The notes beneath the pieces are model-generated. The model had not been told where the DNA came from. It searched no databases and saw only the letters and a program-made list of their open reading frames with translations. This document shows, in pieces, positions 1-8,688 of a DNA stretch of 20,972 nucleotides. Made by a program: the position numbers and the translations under genes. The stretch covers positions 1 through 20,972 of the forward strand of contig JAGLIP010000002.1 of assembly GCA_023142905.1 (NCBI GenBank), read 5' to 3'. The DNA comes from Candidatus Aenigmatarchaeota archaeon. Its GTDB lineage: Archaea > EX4484-52 > B79-G9. Position 1 is the stretch's first letter. Each line of letters begins with the position of its first letter.

Positions 1-1587
1 AACGAGGCAAACATTACATTCAGGCTGTACAATTCAACATCCGGTGTGAATACAACAACATACACAAGCCCCGTAAGAGCAATAACCTGGAAGGTACCTG
101 ACGGAATATATTTTTACAATACGACAATTACTGATGCCGCAGGGCATTTGAACACAACACAGGCAAGAACCATAATCCTTGACACTGCAGCGCCTGCATG
201 GTCCAACAACGCAGTATCAAACAAGTCAGGAAATTATTATTTCAATATCACCTGGGCTGACACTAACCCAGACACAACCCAAATTGAGCACAACTTCACA
301 GGAACATTTGCCAACTACACGGTGGCACCAAAAATCGGCAATGTTTATCAGTACAACTACACAGGACTGCAATCTGCAACATATGCATACCGATGGTACG
401 CTAATGACTCAGCAAGCAACATTAATTCAACAGGCCGGTGGATTATTTATTTGCCGGACATCACATCGCCTGTAATTGCCATTATATCTCCAGTAAATGA
501 ATCGGTGCTTACAGCAGGCACAACATCAACAATGATTAATATAACAACAGACGAAAATGCCGCATGCCGCCACAACACAACCAATTTAAATTACGGGAAT
601 TCAACAAATTTCACAATCACCGGAAACCTAAGTCACGCATTCTTCTATGATGGATTAAGCAACGGAAACACATATAATTTATACTACTGGTGCAATGATA
701 CCGCAGGCAACATCAACGCAAACGCGGCACACCATGTCTTTTCTATCTCTTCAACCGCCCTTTATTGCGGCGACGGTTCATGCAACAACGGCGAGACATG
801 CTCGACATGTTCTGCAGATTGCGGGACATGCTCCTCCGGCGGTGGAGGCGGAAGCATTGTAATATCCACGGCAATACCTAGTGTTAATACAATAACCGTC
901 TCGCCTGGTGAGCCTTTAACAAAGATAACCGTAAACTTCAGGAAGTCCCTGTCCAATCCGGCAATAATTACAGTAACTATGTCTTCTATTGCTGCCCCGG
1001 CTCCCGCAGGCATCCTGTACCGATATGTAAACATCACAAAGCAGAACTTCGACAATCCCGATATTAAAAACGCAACAATTGTGTTCGGAGTAAACAAGAG
1101 CTGGATAAGTGAAAACAACATATCTAAAATATACATGACACGGTATAACGGCACGGCATGGATCCGGCTTAACACCATGCTTGTTACATCAACAGGCGGC
1201 TATAATGAATATGTGGCGCACACTTCTGCATTCTCTTACTTTGCCATACTCGGAGAAGCCGAATTGCCCGTTGTTGAGGAGAACCCTGCATCAACAAACA
1301 AGACCGCTTCACAGATAAATGTTCTTGAAGGAATGCCGGATAAACCCCGTGGATGGTCTGCTTTAATCATCACAGTCCTTGTGATTGCAGCAGGTTATAT
1401 ATATTATTTGCGAAAGAAAAAGCATGATGCTCTGCACAAGGATGTTTTTGAAAACACGCCGATTGATAATGTGTACGAACCGGCACAGAAAGAAATAAAT
1501 ACGGGTGAACCGCCACAGAACGATTTTGAAAGAAACATGAGCGATCTTGACCGGCTTCTGAAAAAAATGAAGGATGAAAAGAATTAA
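1..1587 (+). CDS. Ig-like surface protein with PGF-pre-PGF-type domain and C-terminal anchor (5' end outside window)
   Basis: The reading frame is open from base 1, so this is the C-terminal 528 residues of a longer gene. The sequence shows Asn/Thr-rich beta-sandwich repeats of bacterial Ig-like type (residues 1-245), rich in N-x-S/T glycosylation sequons. A Cys-rich stretch beginning YCGDGSCNNGETC (about 254-276) and a Gly linker follow. Residues about 285-420 resemble the archaeal PGF-pre-PGF domain (ISKIYMTRYNGTAWIRL). One transmembrane helix lies at about 452-471, followed by KKK and a charged tail of about 55 residues. It is probably a cell-surface glycoprotein or adhesin held by this single helix, with the tail in the cytoplasm. 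Ligand unknown. It ends 112 bp before the HIT gene. Confidence 0.85.
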   Translation, partial: NEANITFRLYNSTSGVNTTTYTSPVRAITWKVPDGIYFYNTTITDAAGHLNTTQARTIILDTAAPAWSNNAVSNKSGNYYFNITWADTNPDTTQIEHNFTGTFANYTVAPKIGNVYQYNYTGLQSATYAYRWYANDSASNINSTGRWIIYLPDITSPVIAIISPVNESVLTAGTTSTMINITTDENAACRHNTTNLNYGNSTNFTITGNLSHAFFYDGLSNGNTYNLYYWCNDTAGNINANAAHHVFSISSTALYCGDGSCNNGETCSTCSADCGTCSSGGGGGSIVISTAIPSVNTITVSPGEPLTKITVNFRKSLSNPAIITVTMSSIAAPAPAGILYRYVNITKQNFDNPDIKNATIVFGVNKSWISENNISKIYMTRYNGTAWIRLNTMLVTSTGGYNEYVAHTSAFSYFAILGEAELPVVEENPASTNKTASQINVLEGMPDKPRGWSALIITVLVIAAGYIYYLRKKKHDALHKDVFENTPIDNVYEPAQKEINTGEPPQNDFERNMSDLDRLLKKMKDEKN

Positions 1588-1616
1588 GAAATTTTGGAAA
1601 AACTCAGTAAAAATAA

Positions 1617-1676
1617 TAAAGAACCCAATCGCAGCAAGCTGCGAGGTATTAAACACCTATGGGAATAAACAAAAAA
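1617..1676. repeat. Short dispersed element, copy 1
   Basis: About 60 bases starting AATAAAGAACCC resemble 6175-6234 at roughly two thirds of positions, including the flanking blocks AATAAAGAA and GGGAATAAA. This copy contains a perfect hairpin GCAGC-AA-GCTGC (about 1632-1643) and then AGGT...ACCT. It lies just after a stop codon, so it may be a small mobile-element remnant or may act as a terminator. Confidence 0.45.
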
Positions 1677-1699
1677 CCCAAAAGGAAATGGTGATATGA

Positions 1700-2233
1700 A
1701 TGAATGACTGTATTTTTTGCAAAATTGTCAAAGGCGAAATACCCGCATTAAAAATTTATGAGGATTCTGATTTTATCGGCTTTCTTGATGTAAATCCACG
1801 ATTCATAGGACATGCACTCATAATCCCAAAAAAGCATCTAGAAACAATCCTAGATATTGATAATAATCAGATAGGGCACATGTTTGAAATCGTCCAAAAA
1901 GTCGCAAAAACAATAACAGAAGCACTTGATGCAAAAGGATTTAACATCGGAAACAACAACGGCCAGATTGCAGGACAAGCTGTTCCCCACGCGCATGTGC
2001 ATATAATGCCGCGATACGAAACAGACGAACACCATGCCGGTTTTGAAGCAGCATTCAAGCCAAGCGAAGATGCAAAAAAAGAGCTTGAAAACACACTTAA
2101 AAAAATAGGAACAATTGACCCCGTTGAAACAAAAACACCCACACCCGACCCCCCAAAACCCGAAACAAAAAAAGATGAAAACCTTGATTTCGCATTCGAT
2201 GACAACATAGTAATGAGCAAATTTGATGGATAA
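1700..2233 (+). CDS. HIT-family nucleotide hydrolase with acidic/proline tail
   Basis: Histidine-triad protein, probably a purine-nucleotide phosphoramidase or Ap4A-type hydrolase in the cytoplasm. The N-terminus CIFCKIVKGEIPA (C4, C7) is the usual zinc-binding start of the family. The catalytic triad HAHVHI lies at residues 97-102, preceded by NNNGQIAGQAVPH. The catalytic domain ends near residue 135. A further 40 residues, rich in Pro/Lys/Thr/Asp and ending in FAFDDNIVMSKFDG, are not usual for the family and look disordered. Start chosen at ATG 1700, with GGTGAT at 1690-1695; the ATG at 1696 runs into a stop after three codons. Confidence 0.93.
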   Translation: MNDCIFCKIVKGEIPALKIYEDSDFIGFLDVNPRFIGHALIIPKKHLETILDIDNNQIGHMFEIVQKVAKTITEALDAKGFNIGNNNGQIAGQAVPHAHVHIMPRYETDEHHAGFEAAFKPSEDAKKELENTLKKIGTIDPVETKTPTPDPPKPETKKDENLDFAFDDNIVMSKFDG

Positions 2234-2441
2234 AAATGATTCTGATATTACCAAAAAATACAGAACAAATCACAAACTTGTTGTACCTCATCAATAAAAC
2301 ACTTATAAATCTTAAGCAACAATTATTCTTAGTGAGTAATATGGGTGAATACCGGATTATCCGATAAAACTGAAATTTCAATTAGCCCAAAGACTGTTTC
2401 TTATTTAAATTTAAAAAATACACATTTAGGTAGGTGTTATA
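2234..2441 (+). promoter_or_regulatory. ileS upstream region with TATA box
   Basis: No gene is seen in these 208 bases. CACTTATAAAT at 2299-2309 is a good archaeal TATA box and would place transcription start near 2330, giving a leader of about 110 nt. A ribosome binding site GGTAGGTG precedes the ileS ATG. A nine-codon reading frame (ATG 2341) in the leader is too short to call a gene. Confidence 0.5.
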
Positions 2442-5400
2442 ATGTCAAAAAGTGCATACAACCATAAAAATTTAGAAAAAGAGATTCACGATTACTGGAA
2501 AAAAGAAAAAATTGCAGAAGAGATTACCTCTTTCGGCAAAAGCAATAAAAAGAAATTCTATCTTTTAGACGGCCCCCCATACGCAAACGGGCTCCCTCAC
2601 GCAGGCCATGTCATGACAATAGTCTACAAGGATATTTGGGGAAAATTAAAAACCATGCAGGGCTACGATGTCTGGTTTCAGCCGGGTTTTGACTGCCACG
2701 GACTCCCCATAGAAAACAAAGTAGAAAAAGAAATGGGCGTCACATCAAAAAAAGACATAGAAACAAAAGTCGGTGTTGAAAAATTCATAAACAGATGTCG
2801 CAATTTTGCACACACAAATCTCACAGACTGGATGAATTTCTATAAGCAAATCGCTGCATGGAAAGGTTGGCTTAATCCATATCTTACATACCATAACACA
2901 TACATTGAATCCGGTTGGTGGACAATAAAGACACTTTATGAAAAAGGTCTCATGGTCGAAGGCAAAAAACCAATACACTGGTGCCCAACATGCGAAACAT
3001 CTATTTCAGGGTATGAAGCAACAGACGCATACAAGGATGTAACAGACCCATCAGTCTACATAAAATTCCCAATTAAAGGCAAAAAAGACGAATTTTTCCT
3101 CGCATGGACCACAACGCCCTGGACGCTTCCTGCAAATGTTGCTCTAGTTGTCCACCCTGACGAACCGTATGTCAAAATAGAAGTCAATGAAGAAAAACTC
3201 ATTTTCGCAAAAAAGCTCCTAAAAACAGTGCTTGAAAAAAAGAAAATAAAAGATTACAAAATACTTGATGAATTCAAAGGCAAGACTCTTGAAGGGACAA
3301 AATACGAACCGCTTTTAGATGTGCCGATACAAAAAGACACGCACAAAGAAGAGTCAGCCCATAAGGTTATTTTATCCATACCCATTCTAAAGAAAGTTGT
3401 TGCATCAAAAGTCCAGTACAAAAAAGATATTGTGGTAAAAGACGACGACGAGAATTTCGGGCATATGGTAACAATGGATGCAGGAACTGGCATTGTCCAC
3501 TGCGCTCCCGGCCATGGTGCTGAAGACAATAAAATCGGAAACCACTACAACCTGCCCGCAATATCCCCTGTTGATGATTCCGGATGCCTCACAGAAGCCG
3601 TTGGGGAATTTAAAGGCCTTTTTGTAAAAAAAGCAGACAAAAAGATAATAGAAAAACTCGAAAGCACAAACAGGCTTTTCCTAATGGAAAAAATAACGCA
3701 CAGCTATCCATTATGCTGGAGATGCAAAGCGCCGCTAATATTTAGGCTTTCAAACCAGTGGTTCTTCAAAATAAAGCCAATAAAAGAAAAGATGCTCTCA
3801 GAAAATAAGAAAACAAATTGGCTTCCGCCATTTGGGACTGAGCGGATGCAAAACTGGGTTGCGGAAGAAGAAGACTGGTGCGTTTCAACACAAAGATATT
3901 GGGGAATTCCAATTCCATTATGGCGATGCGAAAAATGCGAAAAGACAACCGCAATAGGCTCTAAAGAAGAGCTTGAAAAAAACATGGAAAACAACATCAA
4001 ATTAGACGACCTTCACAAGCACATTGTGGATAAGGTCATACTTAAATGCTCTTGTGGCAGAAAAATGAAAAGAATCCCGGACATCATAAACATCTGGGTT
4101 GAGTCAGGTATAGCCCCTTGGGCGTCTCTAGGTTATCCTCAAAATGACAACGGCCTTTTTGAAAAATTATATCAAGTCGACATGATTGACGAATCACAGG
4201 ACCAGATTCGTGGTTGGTTCCATGCGCTCCTGTTCATGGGTGTCGCAACATTCGGCAAAACATCATACAAATCAGTCTCGCTTAACGGCTGGACTTTGGA
4301 TGCCAAAGGCGAAAAAATGTCAAAATCCCTAGGCAATGTGGTTTCCGCAGACGACTGCATGGAAACACTCGGTGCAGATGTTTTGCGGCTCTACAACTGC
4401 CACAACATAGCTCCATGGGAAACACAAAAATTCTCCCTTGAAAAAGCAAAAGACCTTTTTAAGGTCATGAATGTTCTCTCAAATCTCATGAACTTCATAG
4501 ACATGTACGACCTAAAAACAAACATAAAAGAAACAGAACTAAAATTTGTAGAAGATCGTTGGCTACTGTCCCGACTGAACAGCACCATCAAAGAAGTAAC
4601 AGATGACTATGAAAATTTCAGATTTCATTTTGTCGGAAGAAAAATAGCGGATTTCATATTAGAAGATTTTTCAAGATGGTATATGAAGCTTGCAAAAGAA
4701 AGATTCCAAAGAGGAATAAATGAAAAAGATGCAAATTACTGCATTATGCACACAATAAGCCAAATGATAAAACTCATGGCCCCTATATGCCCTTTTATAA
4801 CAGAAAAAGTATACCTTGAGATTTTTAAGAGTGTTGAAAAGAAAAAATCAATACACTTATGCGATTTTCCAAAAGCAGACACAACAAAAATAGATTTAGC
4901 TCTTGAAGAGGAAATGAAAATCGTAGACAAAGTAACAGAAATCGTCCATGCAAAAAGGCAGGAAAATTCAATCCGATTGAAATGGCCGATAAAAAAAATA
5001 ACACTTTCCGGAAACGCGGTGGTAAAAAAAACATCAAAAGACCTAAACGCACTTTTAGCATCCCTCTCAAATTCAAAAGAAGTCGTATTTGAAGATTTAA
5101 AACTTCAGATTGTAGCCGCACCAAACTACCCGGTTTTAGGTCCTATTTTCGGCAAAGATGTTTCTAAAGTTGTTGGATTAATCAAAAAAGAAAATCCGGA
5201 AAAACTAAAAAAAGCACTTGAAAAAGGAAAAACAAAACTTAGGAACTACGAAATAACAAAAGACATGGTTGAGCTAAAAGAAATCCTGCCCGAAAGCCTT
5301 GTTGGTGGGGGTTTTGAAGGCGGTGTTGTTGTGGTTGACATTTTAAGAACCCGTGAGCTTGAAGAAGAAGCGCTTATAAGCGAGCTTGTAAGAATCGTGC

Positions 5401-5594
5401 AGGTAAAAAGAAAAGAAGCAGGCTTGAAAATCCAAAAGACAATTACATTATACATAAAAGGCCCGAAAATGCTTGAAAAATGGATTAAAAAAATAGAAGA
5501 AGGCACAAATTCAAAAGCTATTTTCAACAGCGTACAAGGACAGACAAAAGAATCATTTGAATTCGAAAAAGAAAAACTGGAATTTGGATTTTAA
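2442..5594 (+). CDS. ileS: Isoleucyl-tRNA synthetase (archaeal/eukaryotic type)
   Basis: Charges tRNA-Ile with isoleucine in the cytoplasm. 1050 residues, full length for the archaeal type. The class I signature is GLPHAGH at 50-56 (HIGH variant) and KMSKS is at 625-629. The editing CP1 domain is marked by TTTPWTLPANVAL (about 223-235) and later by GTGIVHCAPGHGAED. Cysteine pairs fit zinc sites or knuckles: CPTC at 181-184, CWRC, CEKC and CSCG. The anticodon-binding helical region and a long C-terminal extension follow. The start has GGTAGGTG eight bases upstream. Nothing is broken or missing. Confidence 0.98.
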   Translation: MSKSAYNHKNLEKEIHDYWKKEKIAEEITSFGKSNKKKFYLLDGPPYANGLPHAGHVMTIVYKDIWGKLKTMQGYDVWFQPGFDCHGLPIENKVEKEMGVTSKKDIETKVGVEKFINRCRNFAHTNLTDWMNFYKQIAAWKGWLNPYLTYHNTYIESGWWTIKTLYEKGLMVEGKKPIHWCPTCETSISGYEATDAYKDVTDPSVYIKFPIKGKKDEFFLAWTTTPWTLPANVALVVHPDEPYVKIEVNEEKLIFAKKLLKTVLEKKKIKDYKILDEFKGKTLEGTKYEPLLDVPIQKDTHKEESAHKVILSIPILKKVVASKVQYKKDIVVKDDDENFGHMVTMDAGTGIVHCAPGHGAEDNKIGNHYNLPAISPVDDSGCLTEAVGEFKGLFVKKADKKIIEKLESTNRLFLMEKITHSYPLCWRCKAPLIFRLSNQWFFKIKPIKEKMLSENKKTNWLPPFGTERMQNWVAEEEDWCVSTQRYWGIPIPLWRCEKCEKTTAIGSKEELEKNMENNIKLDDLHKHIVDKVILKCSCGRKMKRIPDIINIWVESGIAPWASLGYPQNDNGLFEKLYQVDMIDESQDQIRGWFHALLFMGVATFGKTSYKSVSLNGWTLDAKGEKMSKSLGNVVSADDCMETLGADVLRLYNCHNIAPWETQKFSLEKAKDLFKVMNVLSNLMNFIDMYDLKTNIKETELKFVEDRWLLSRLNSTIKEVTDDYENFRFHFVGRKIADFILEDFSRWYMKLAKERFQRGINEKDANYCIMHTISQMIKLMAPICPFITEKVYLEIFKSVEKKKSIHLCDFPKADTTKIDLALEEEMKIVDKVTEIVHAKRQENSIRLKWPIKKITLSGNAVVKKTSKDLNALLASLSNSKEVVFEDLKLQIVAAPNYPVLGPIFGKDVSKVVGLIKKENPEKLKKALEKGKTKLRNYEITKDMVELKEILPESLVGGGFEGGVVVVDILRTRELEEEALISELVRIVQVKRKEAGLKIQKTITLYIKGPKMLEKWIKKIEEGTNSKAIFNSVQGQTKESFEFEKEKLEFGF

Positions 5595-5626
5595 TATTAG
5601 TGTTTTCATCATTGGATGTTATAATT

Positions 5627-6001
5627 ATGCCTCACTGTGTTGCAGATATACTTGAAATGCATATGGCTGGTATGCTTCCGGCAGTAGATGAAATAGACCC
5701 ATGTACAAAAGAATACCTGCAAATAAAAGACAGTATTGAAGCTAGCGGATATCTAGCTAAATACTTGACAGAAGATAAAAATGGAACGCGGTACAAAAAA
5801 ATAGAGATATGCACAAACACTGCCGAAGCACAACACATAGCCACACTGTGGCTGGAAAACAAAGAGCTCAAAACAACTATACTTAAATGGTATATAGAAC
5901 TCAAGGCTGAAGAACGCCAGCAAAACATGGAAAATCTTACAGCCATGCTTTATAGAAAATATCGTGCAACCACGGAAATAATTTCTTCGGATAGCCCTTA
6001 A
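5627..6001 (+). CDS. Hypothetical small protein
   Basis: Not recognised. The frame is open from GTG 5600, but ATG 5627 is the better start because GGATG lies 8-12 bases upstream, as in ileS, giving 124 residues. The protein is soluble, mostly helical and charged, with the sequence DPCTKEYLQIKDSIEASGYL near the N-terminus and a helix-rich ELKAEERQQNMENL segment near the C-terminus. No signal peptide or membrane span. It starts 33 bp after ileS on the same strand and may be cotranscribed. No function can be assigned. Confidence 0.65.
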   Translation: MPHCVADILEMHMAGMLPAVDEIDPCTKEYLQIKDSIEASGYLAKYLTEDKNGTRYKKIEICTNTAEAQHIATLWLENKELKTTILKWYIELKAEERQQNMENLTAMLYRKYRATTEIISSDSP

Positions 6002-6035
6002 AAGGTAAAGTCACCAGCAATATAAAATACGAAAA

Positions 6036-6182
6036 ATAAAAATGAAACAAAAAAACTATCCTAAATTACAGTCCATAGGATTATATCATGGCCTAAAAGC
6101 GTGTCAAAAAACTGTATGAACTGGTTCCCCAAATGCATGCCTGTTTCGTTATTGCAGAAAGTATTGTATATGAAGAATAAAG
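6036..6182 (-). pseudogene. Truncated, frameshifted copy of the pilin-like gene at 10410-10619
   Basis: About 130 bases here match the 3' half of the gene at 10410-10619 and its downstream flank closely; both contain AAAAGCGTGTCAAAAAACTG and TGCATGCCTGTTTCG. Relative to the intact gene there is one missing base in the G run (about 6126-6130) that breaks the frame. The whole 5' half, including the hydrophobic signal segment, is absent. It is a non-functional duplicate. Confidence 0.8.
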
Positions 6183-6234
6183 AATCCATCGGAGCAGAAC
6201 TCATGAGTATTAAGCCCAAAGGGAATAAAACATA
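6175..6234. repeat. Short dispersed element, copy 2
   Basis: Diverged copy of 1617-1676: shared blocks are AATAAAGAA, ATCGnAGCA, TATTAA and GGGAATAAA. It abuts the pseudogene fragment. The hairpin in this copy is weaker (GAG-CAGAA-CTC). With the pseudogene it fills the 257-base gap between 6001 and 6259, where no intact gene is visible. Confidence 0.4.
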
Positions 6235-6258
6235 TTGCTATCAAATTAAGTATTGATC

Positions 6259-8430
6259 TCACAAGTGGGTGTTTTGTGTTGTTTGTAAGTTGCATAACAT
6301 CTCAATGGCTCGCCTCAGATGCATCAAAAATAAGTCATTAAAGGGAAATGCTGTTTCGCATGCATCTTTAACAGTAACAGAATCGTTGGTTTCAATTCCA
6401 TCGAAAAGACCGCTTTTCTTATATATCTCATAACCCTTAGGATCTTCCTGTTTATAGATAGATATAAAATAGGAAAGCAATTTATGCGGATTTATATTAT
6501 TGCTGCGGATATGTTCATATAAATTTAAATCAGTATCATTTTTTATATTTTCGATAGAAAAATCACGGACAACATCAACGAAACCTAATCTCATCAGTTC
6601 CTTATTTGTTGTTTTATTTGCAAGCCCATGAATTCTATGATACAGGTATAAAATGTCAAAAGACTTATATTGAATTAATTTTTTGAAATTTCGATCAAAA
6701 TTATCCTGGCCGGGATATAATCTTAAATAAAGTTCCAGTTTTGGAAGATTCATTATAGCTTCAGGTATTTCTGAATCAAATTCTCTTATGTTCTCAAATA
6801 CATCCTCCAGGAATATTTTGAATAGTTTAGTCAATTCAATTGGATTAAATTTATCGATATCTGGCCACAGAGCCGTATCTATAAAATCATCAACATAACG
6901 TATGGCCGCCACAGTATTGAATGCGCTTTTAACAAAATGTTTATATTCTGCATTGGGTGATTTGGTTTTTGTATATTTCTTTACTAAACTGTATGTACGA
7001 TGATAAGAAGAAATCATTCTATTCATGCCGGGAGGTATGAACGATTCGAATTGTTCCGGAAAATGTTTTAATATGGCAGAATCAATTTTTTGTGTTAGTT
7101 TATCGATGCTAATTCTTTCATTGTCTTCTGTTCTAGCATTTAATTGGTACTTTATCTGCTGTCTAATTAATTGTTCAAGTGAGGCATCAAAATATTCTTT
7201 TTTACAGTTCGGTGTATCAATATTTCCATCTTTCACATATGTCGCATATCTGCATCCGCCAAAACATAGAGGCAAATATTCACATTCTCTGCATTGTTTG
7301 TTTTTCCATAATCCGAGTTTATATGACTTGCGGTAATCTTTAACGCCGGTTATTAAAGTCCCTACTTCAAAGCCTTTTTTGCCGATGAATGCAGGGCACT
7401 TGTAAATAATACCATTAAAATTTACCACATATGTATCTGTATTCTCTACGGCACACATTATTGGTTCGATCTTAGGGGTATTATATCCTCTTTTTAGTAT
7501 CTCACCCCTCAATAAAATGCTTGCTTCTGTTATCCATGATTCATTTGTGGTCATACAACCTGCTTTATATTTGATTGATGAATAATTGGTTTTTGGTGTG
7601 TTCATTACAGGATCAAACTTTATGGACGCAATTTTATTGGGCGTAATTCCTTCATTTAACAGATAGTCAAGCAGAAGTGGAAATTGTTCGTAGTTTTTTC
7701 TTTCGTAATTCCCCCCGATATTTATTTTCACAAGGTCAAAGGTATCTTTGATATTCTTTATGATATTGTTAAAGCTCCCTTCTCCTGACTTATAAGGTCT
7801 ATAATGATTGTGGATTTTTGACGGTCCATCCAAAGTTATCTTGACACTTTCAAGACCTAATGGTACCAAAGTCTCTGCAATGTGCCTTGTAAAGAGCGAG
7901 CCGTTGGTTACAAGAGTAAAACTGTATGTTGCGACCCGACCGGCAACAAATGAGTTTACACCCTTAGAAATATATTTTATAAGTTCGATGCTTAATAGTG
8001 GCTCACCACCATAAAAATCTAAGATTATCTGTTCCTTCTTATCTGTGAATTTTTGTTTGATGAACTCTATTAGTTGGTCTGCTGTTGTGTCTGACATGTA
8101 TAAGGTGCCTTTTATATCATCTTCATAACAGTATTTACATGCAAAGTTGCAGTCCAGATTAAGCACAACCGTTATGTTTAATATTTTATTATTTTTATTG
8201 ATTTCATCGAATAATTCTGATACGGATTGTTTTTCTTTCTCTATATCCTGCACCACCATCCCGATTTTTGATAAAGATTCTTTTTCTGGTTGAGTGAGAG
8301 TGTCTTCTTCTATAGCTTTGAATGTACTTTCACTTATAGTGGCTATTGATGCATTTTTTGTAGAAAAAAGTAGCAAGTGCCCTGGTTTTTCTTTGCAGGG
8401 ATATATTTTCAAATAAGTAGAAACATTCAT
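6259..8430 (-). CDS. Radical SAM/SPASM peptide maturase fused to a squalene/phytoene-synthase-like domain
   Basis: 723 residues in three parts. Residues 1-80 (MNVSTYLKIYPCKEKPGH...) resemble the N-terminus of geopeptide-type radical SAM maturases, by recollection. The radical SAM core has CNFACKYC (C94, C98, C101) for the 4Fe-4S cluster and GGEP at 141-144. The SPASM region has C326, C345, C380, C383, C389, C393 and C409. Residues about 450-723 form an extra helical domain with RYVDDFID (D514, D515, D518) and VRDFSIEN (D623, E627). Their motif type, order and 109-residue spacing match the two Asp-rich motifs of squalene/phytoene synthases. Start: ATG 8430 with GGTGA five bases upstream. It follows two candidate substrate peptides on the same strand. 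The peptide-maturase role is well supported by context; prenyl-synthase activity of the tail is inference. Confidence 0.85.
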   Translation of the reverse strand: MNVSTYLKIYPCKEKPGHLLLFSTKNASIATISESTFKAIEEDTLTQPEKESLSKIGMVVQDIEKEKQSVSELFDEINKNNKILNITVVLNLDCNFACKYCYEDDIKGTLYMSDTTADQLIEFIKQKFTDKKEQIILDFYGGEPLLSIELIKYISKGVNSFVAGRVATYSFTLVTNGSLFTRHIAETLVPLGLESVKITLDGPSKIHNHYRPYKSGEGSFNNIIKNIKDTFDLVKINIGGNYERKNYEQFPLLLDYLLNEGITPNKIASIKFDPVMNTPKTNYSSIKYKAGCMTTNESWITEASILLRGEILKRGYNTPKIEPIMCAVENTDTYVVNFNGIIYKCPAFIGKKGFEVGTLITGVKDYRKSYKLGLWKNKQCRECEYLPLCFGGCRYATYVKDGNIDTPNCKKEYFDASLEQLIRQQIKYQLNARTEDNERISIDKLTQKIDSAILKHFPEQFESFIPPGMNRMISSYHRTYSLVKKYTKTKSPNAEYKHFVKSAFNTVAAIRYVDDFIDTALWPDIDKFNPIELTKLFKIFLEDVFENIREFDSEIPEAIMNLPKLELYLRLYPGQDNFDRNFKKLIQYKSFDILYLYHRIHGLANKTTNKELMRLGFVDVVRDFSIENIKNDTDLNLYEHIRSNNINPHKLLSYFISIYKQEDPKGYEIYKKSGLFDGIETNDSVTVKDACETAFPFNDLFLMHLRRAIEMLCNLQTTQNTHL

Positions 8431-8477
8431 AGATTCACCAAATATTCAGATACATCATAAGGTTTAGATTCTGTGTA

Positions 8478-8576
8478 TCATCCGAATGCAATAAACGCAC
8501 CAAAACAAAAAATAGTAATCAATTCTTTTGTCCTGGTCAGCCCTTCGTCAATCACTTCAATTGTCCTTCCTTTTAT
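8478..8576 (-). CDS. Candidate precursor peptide 2 (start codon degenerate)
   Basis: 32 codons that repeat precursor peptide 1: leader IKGRTIEVIDEGLTRTK identical, then a diverged core ending FCFGAFIAFG. The core aligns without gaps to peptide 1 and shares C-[YF]-G-A-F-[MI]-x-F. No ATG is present: the ATG of copy 1 corresponds to ATA here, followed by a TAA. Translation would need AUA 8576 behind AGGTGAT, or the in-frame GTG (codon 8) behind GGAAGG. It stops 47 bp before the radical SAM start. Either a non-AUG, translationally coupled precursor or a recently silenced copy. Confidence 0.55.
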   Translation of the reverse strand: MKGRTIEVIDEGLTRTKELITIFCFGAFIAFG

Positions 8577-8688
8577 TTATATATTTATCACCTGAATGGC
8601 ATGAATGCACCATAACAGCAGAACATCGTATTCAATTTTGTCCTGGTCAGCCCTTCGTCAATCACTTCAATTGTCCTTCCTTTTATTT
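8526..8688. repeat. Perfect 53-bp direct repeat (leader duplication)
   Basis: 8526-8578 and 8636-8688 are identical over 53 bases, 110 bases apart. They encode, on the minus strand, the leader part of the two precursor peptides. The intervening core-coding DNA has diverged, so identity is confined to the leader half, synonymous positions included. Confidence 0.9.

Noticed and set aside
762..1178. Long leftward frame opposite the surface protein gene
   Set aside because: Shadow of a real coding strand, with no start signal and no recognisable protein features.
1850..2254. Leftward frames opposite the HIT gene
   Set aside because: Antisense shadows with unnatural Cys/Phe composition.
2341..2367. 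Nine-codon leader peptide upstream of ileS, possible attenuation
   Set aside because: Too short and without Ile enrichment beyond chance; no paired regulatory hairpins seen.
8526..8688. CRISPR-like direct repeats
   Set aside because: Only two units, 53 bases long with a coding spacer; they belong to duplicated peptide genes.
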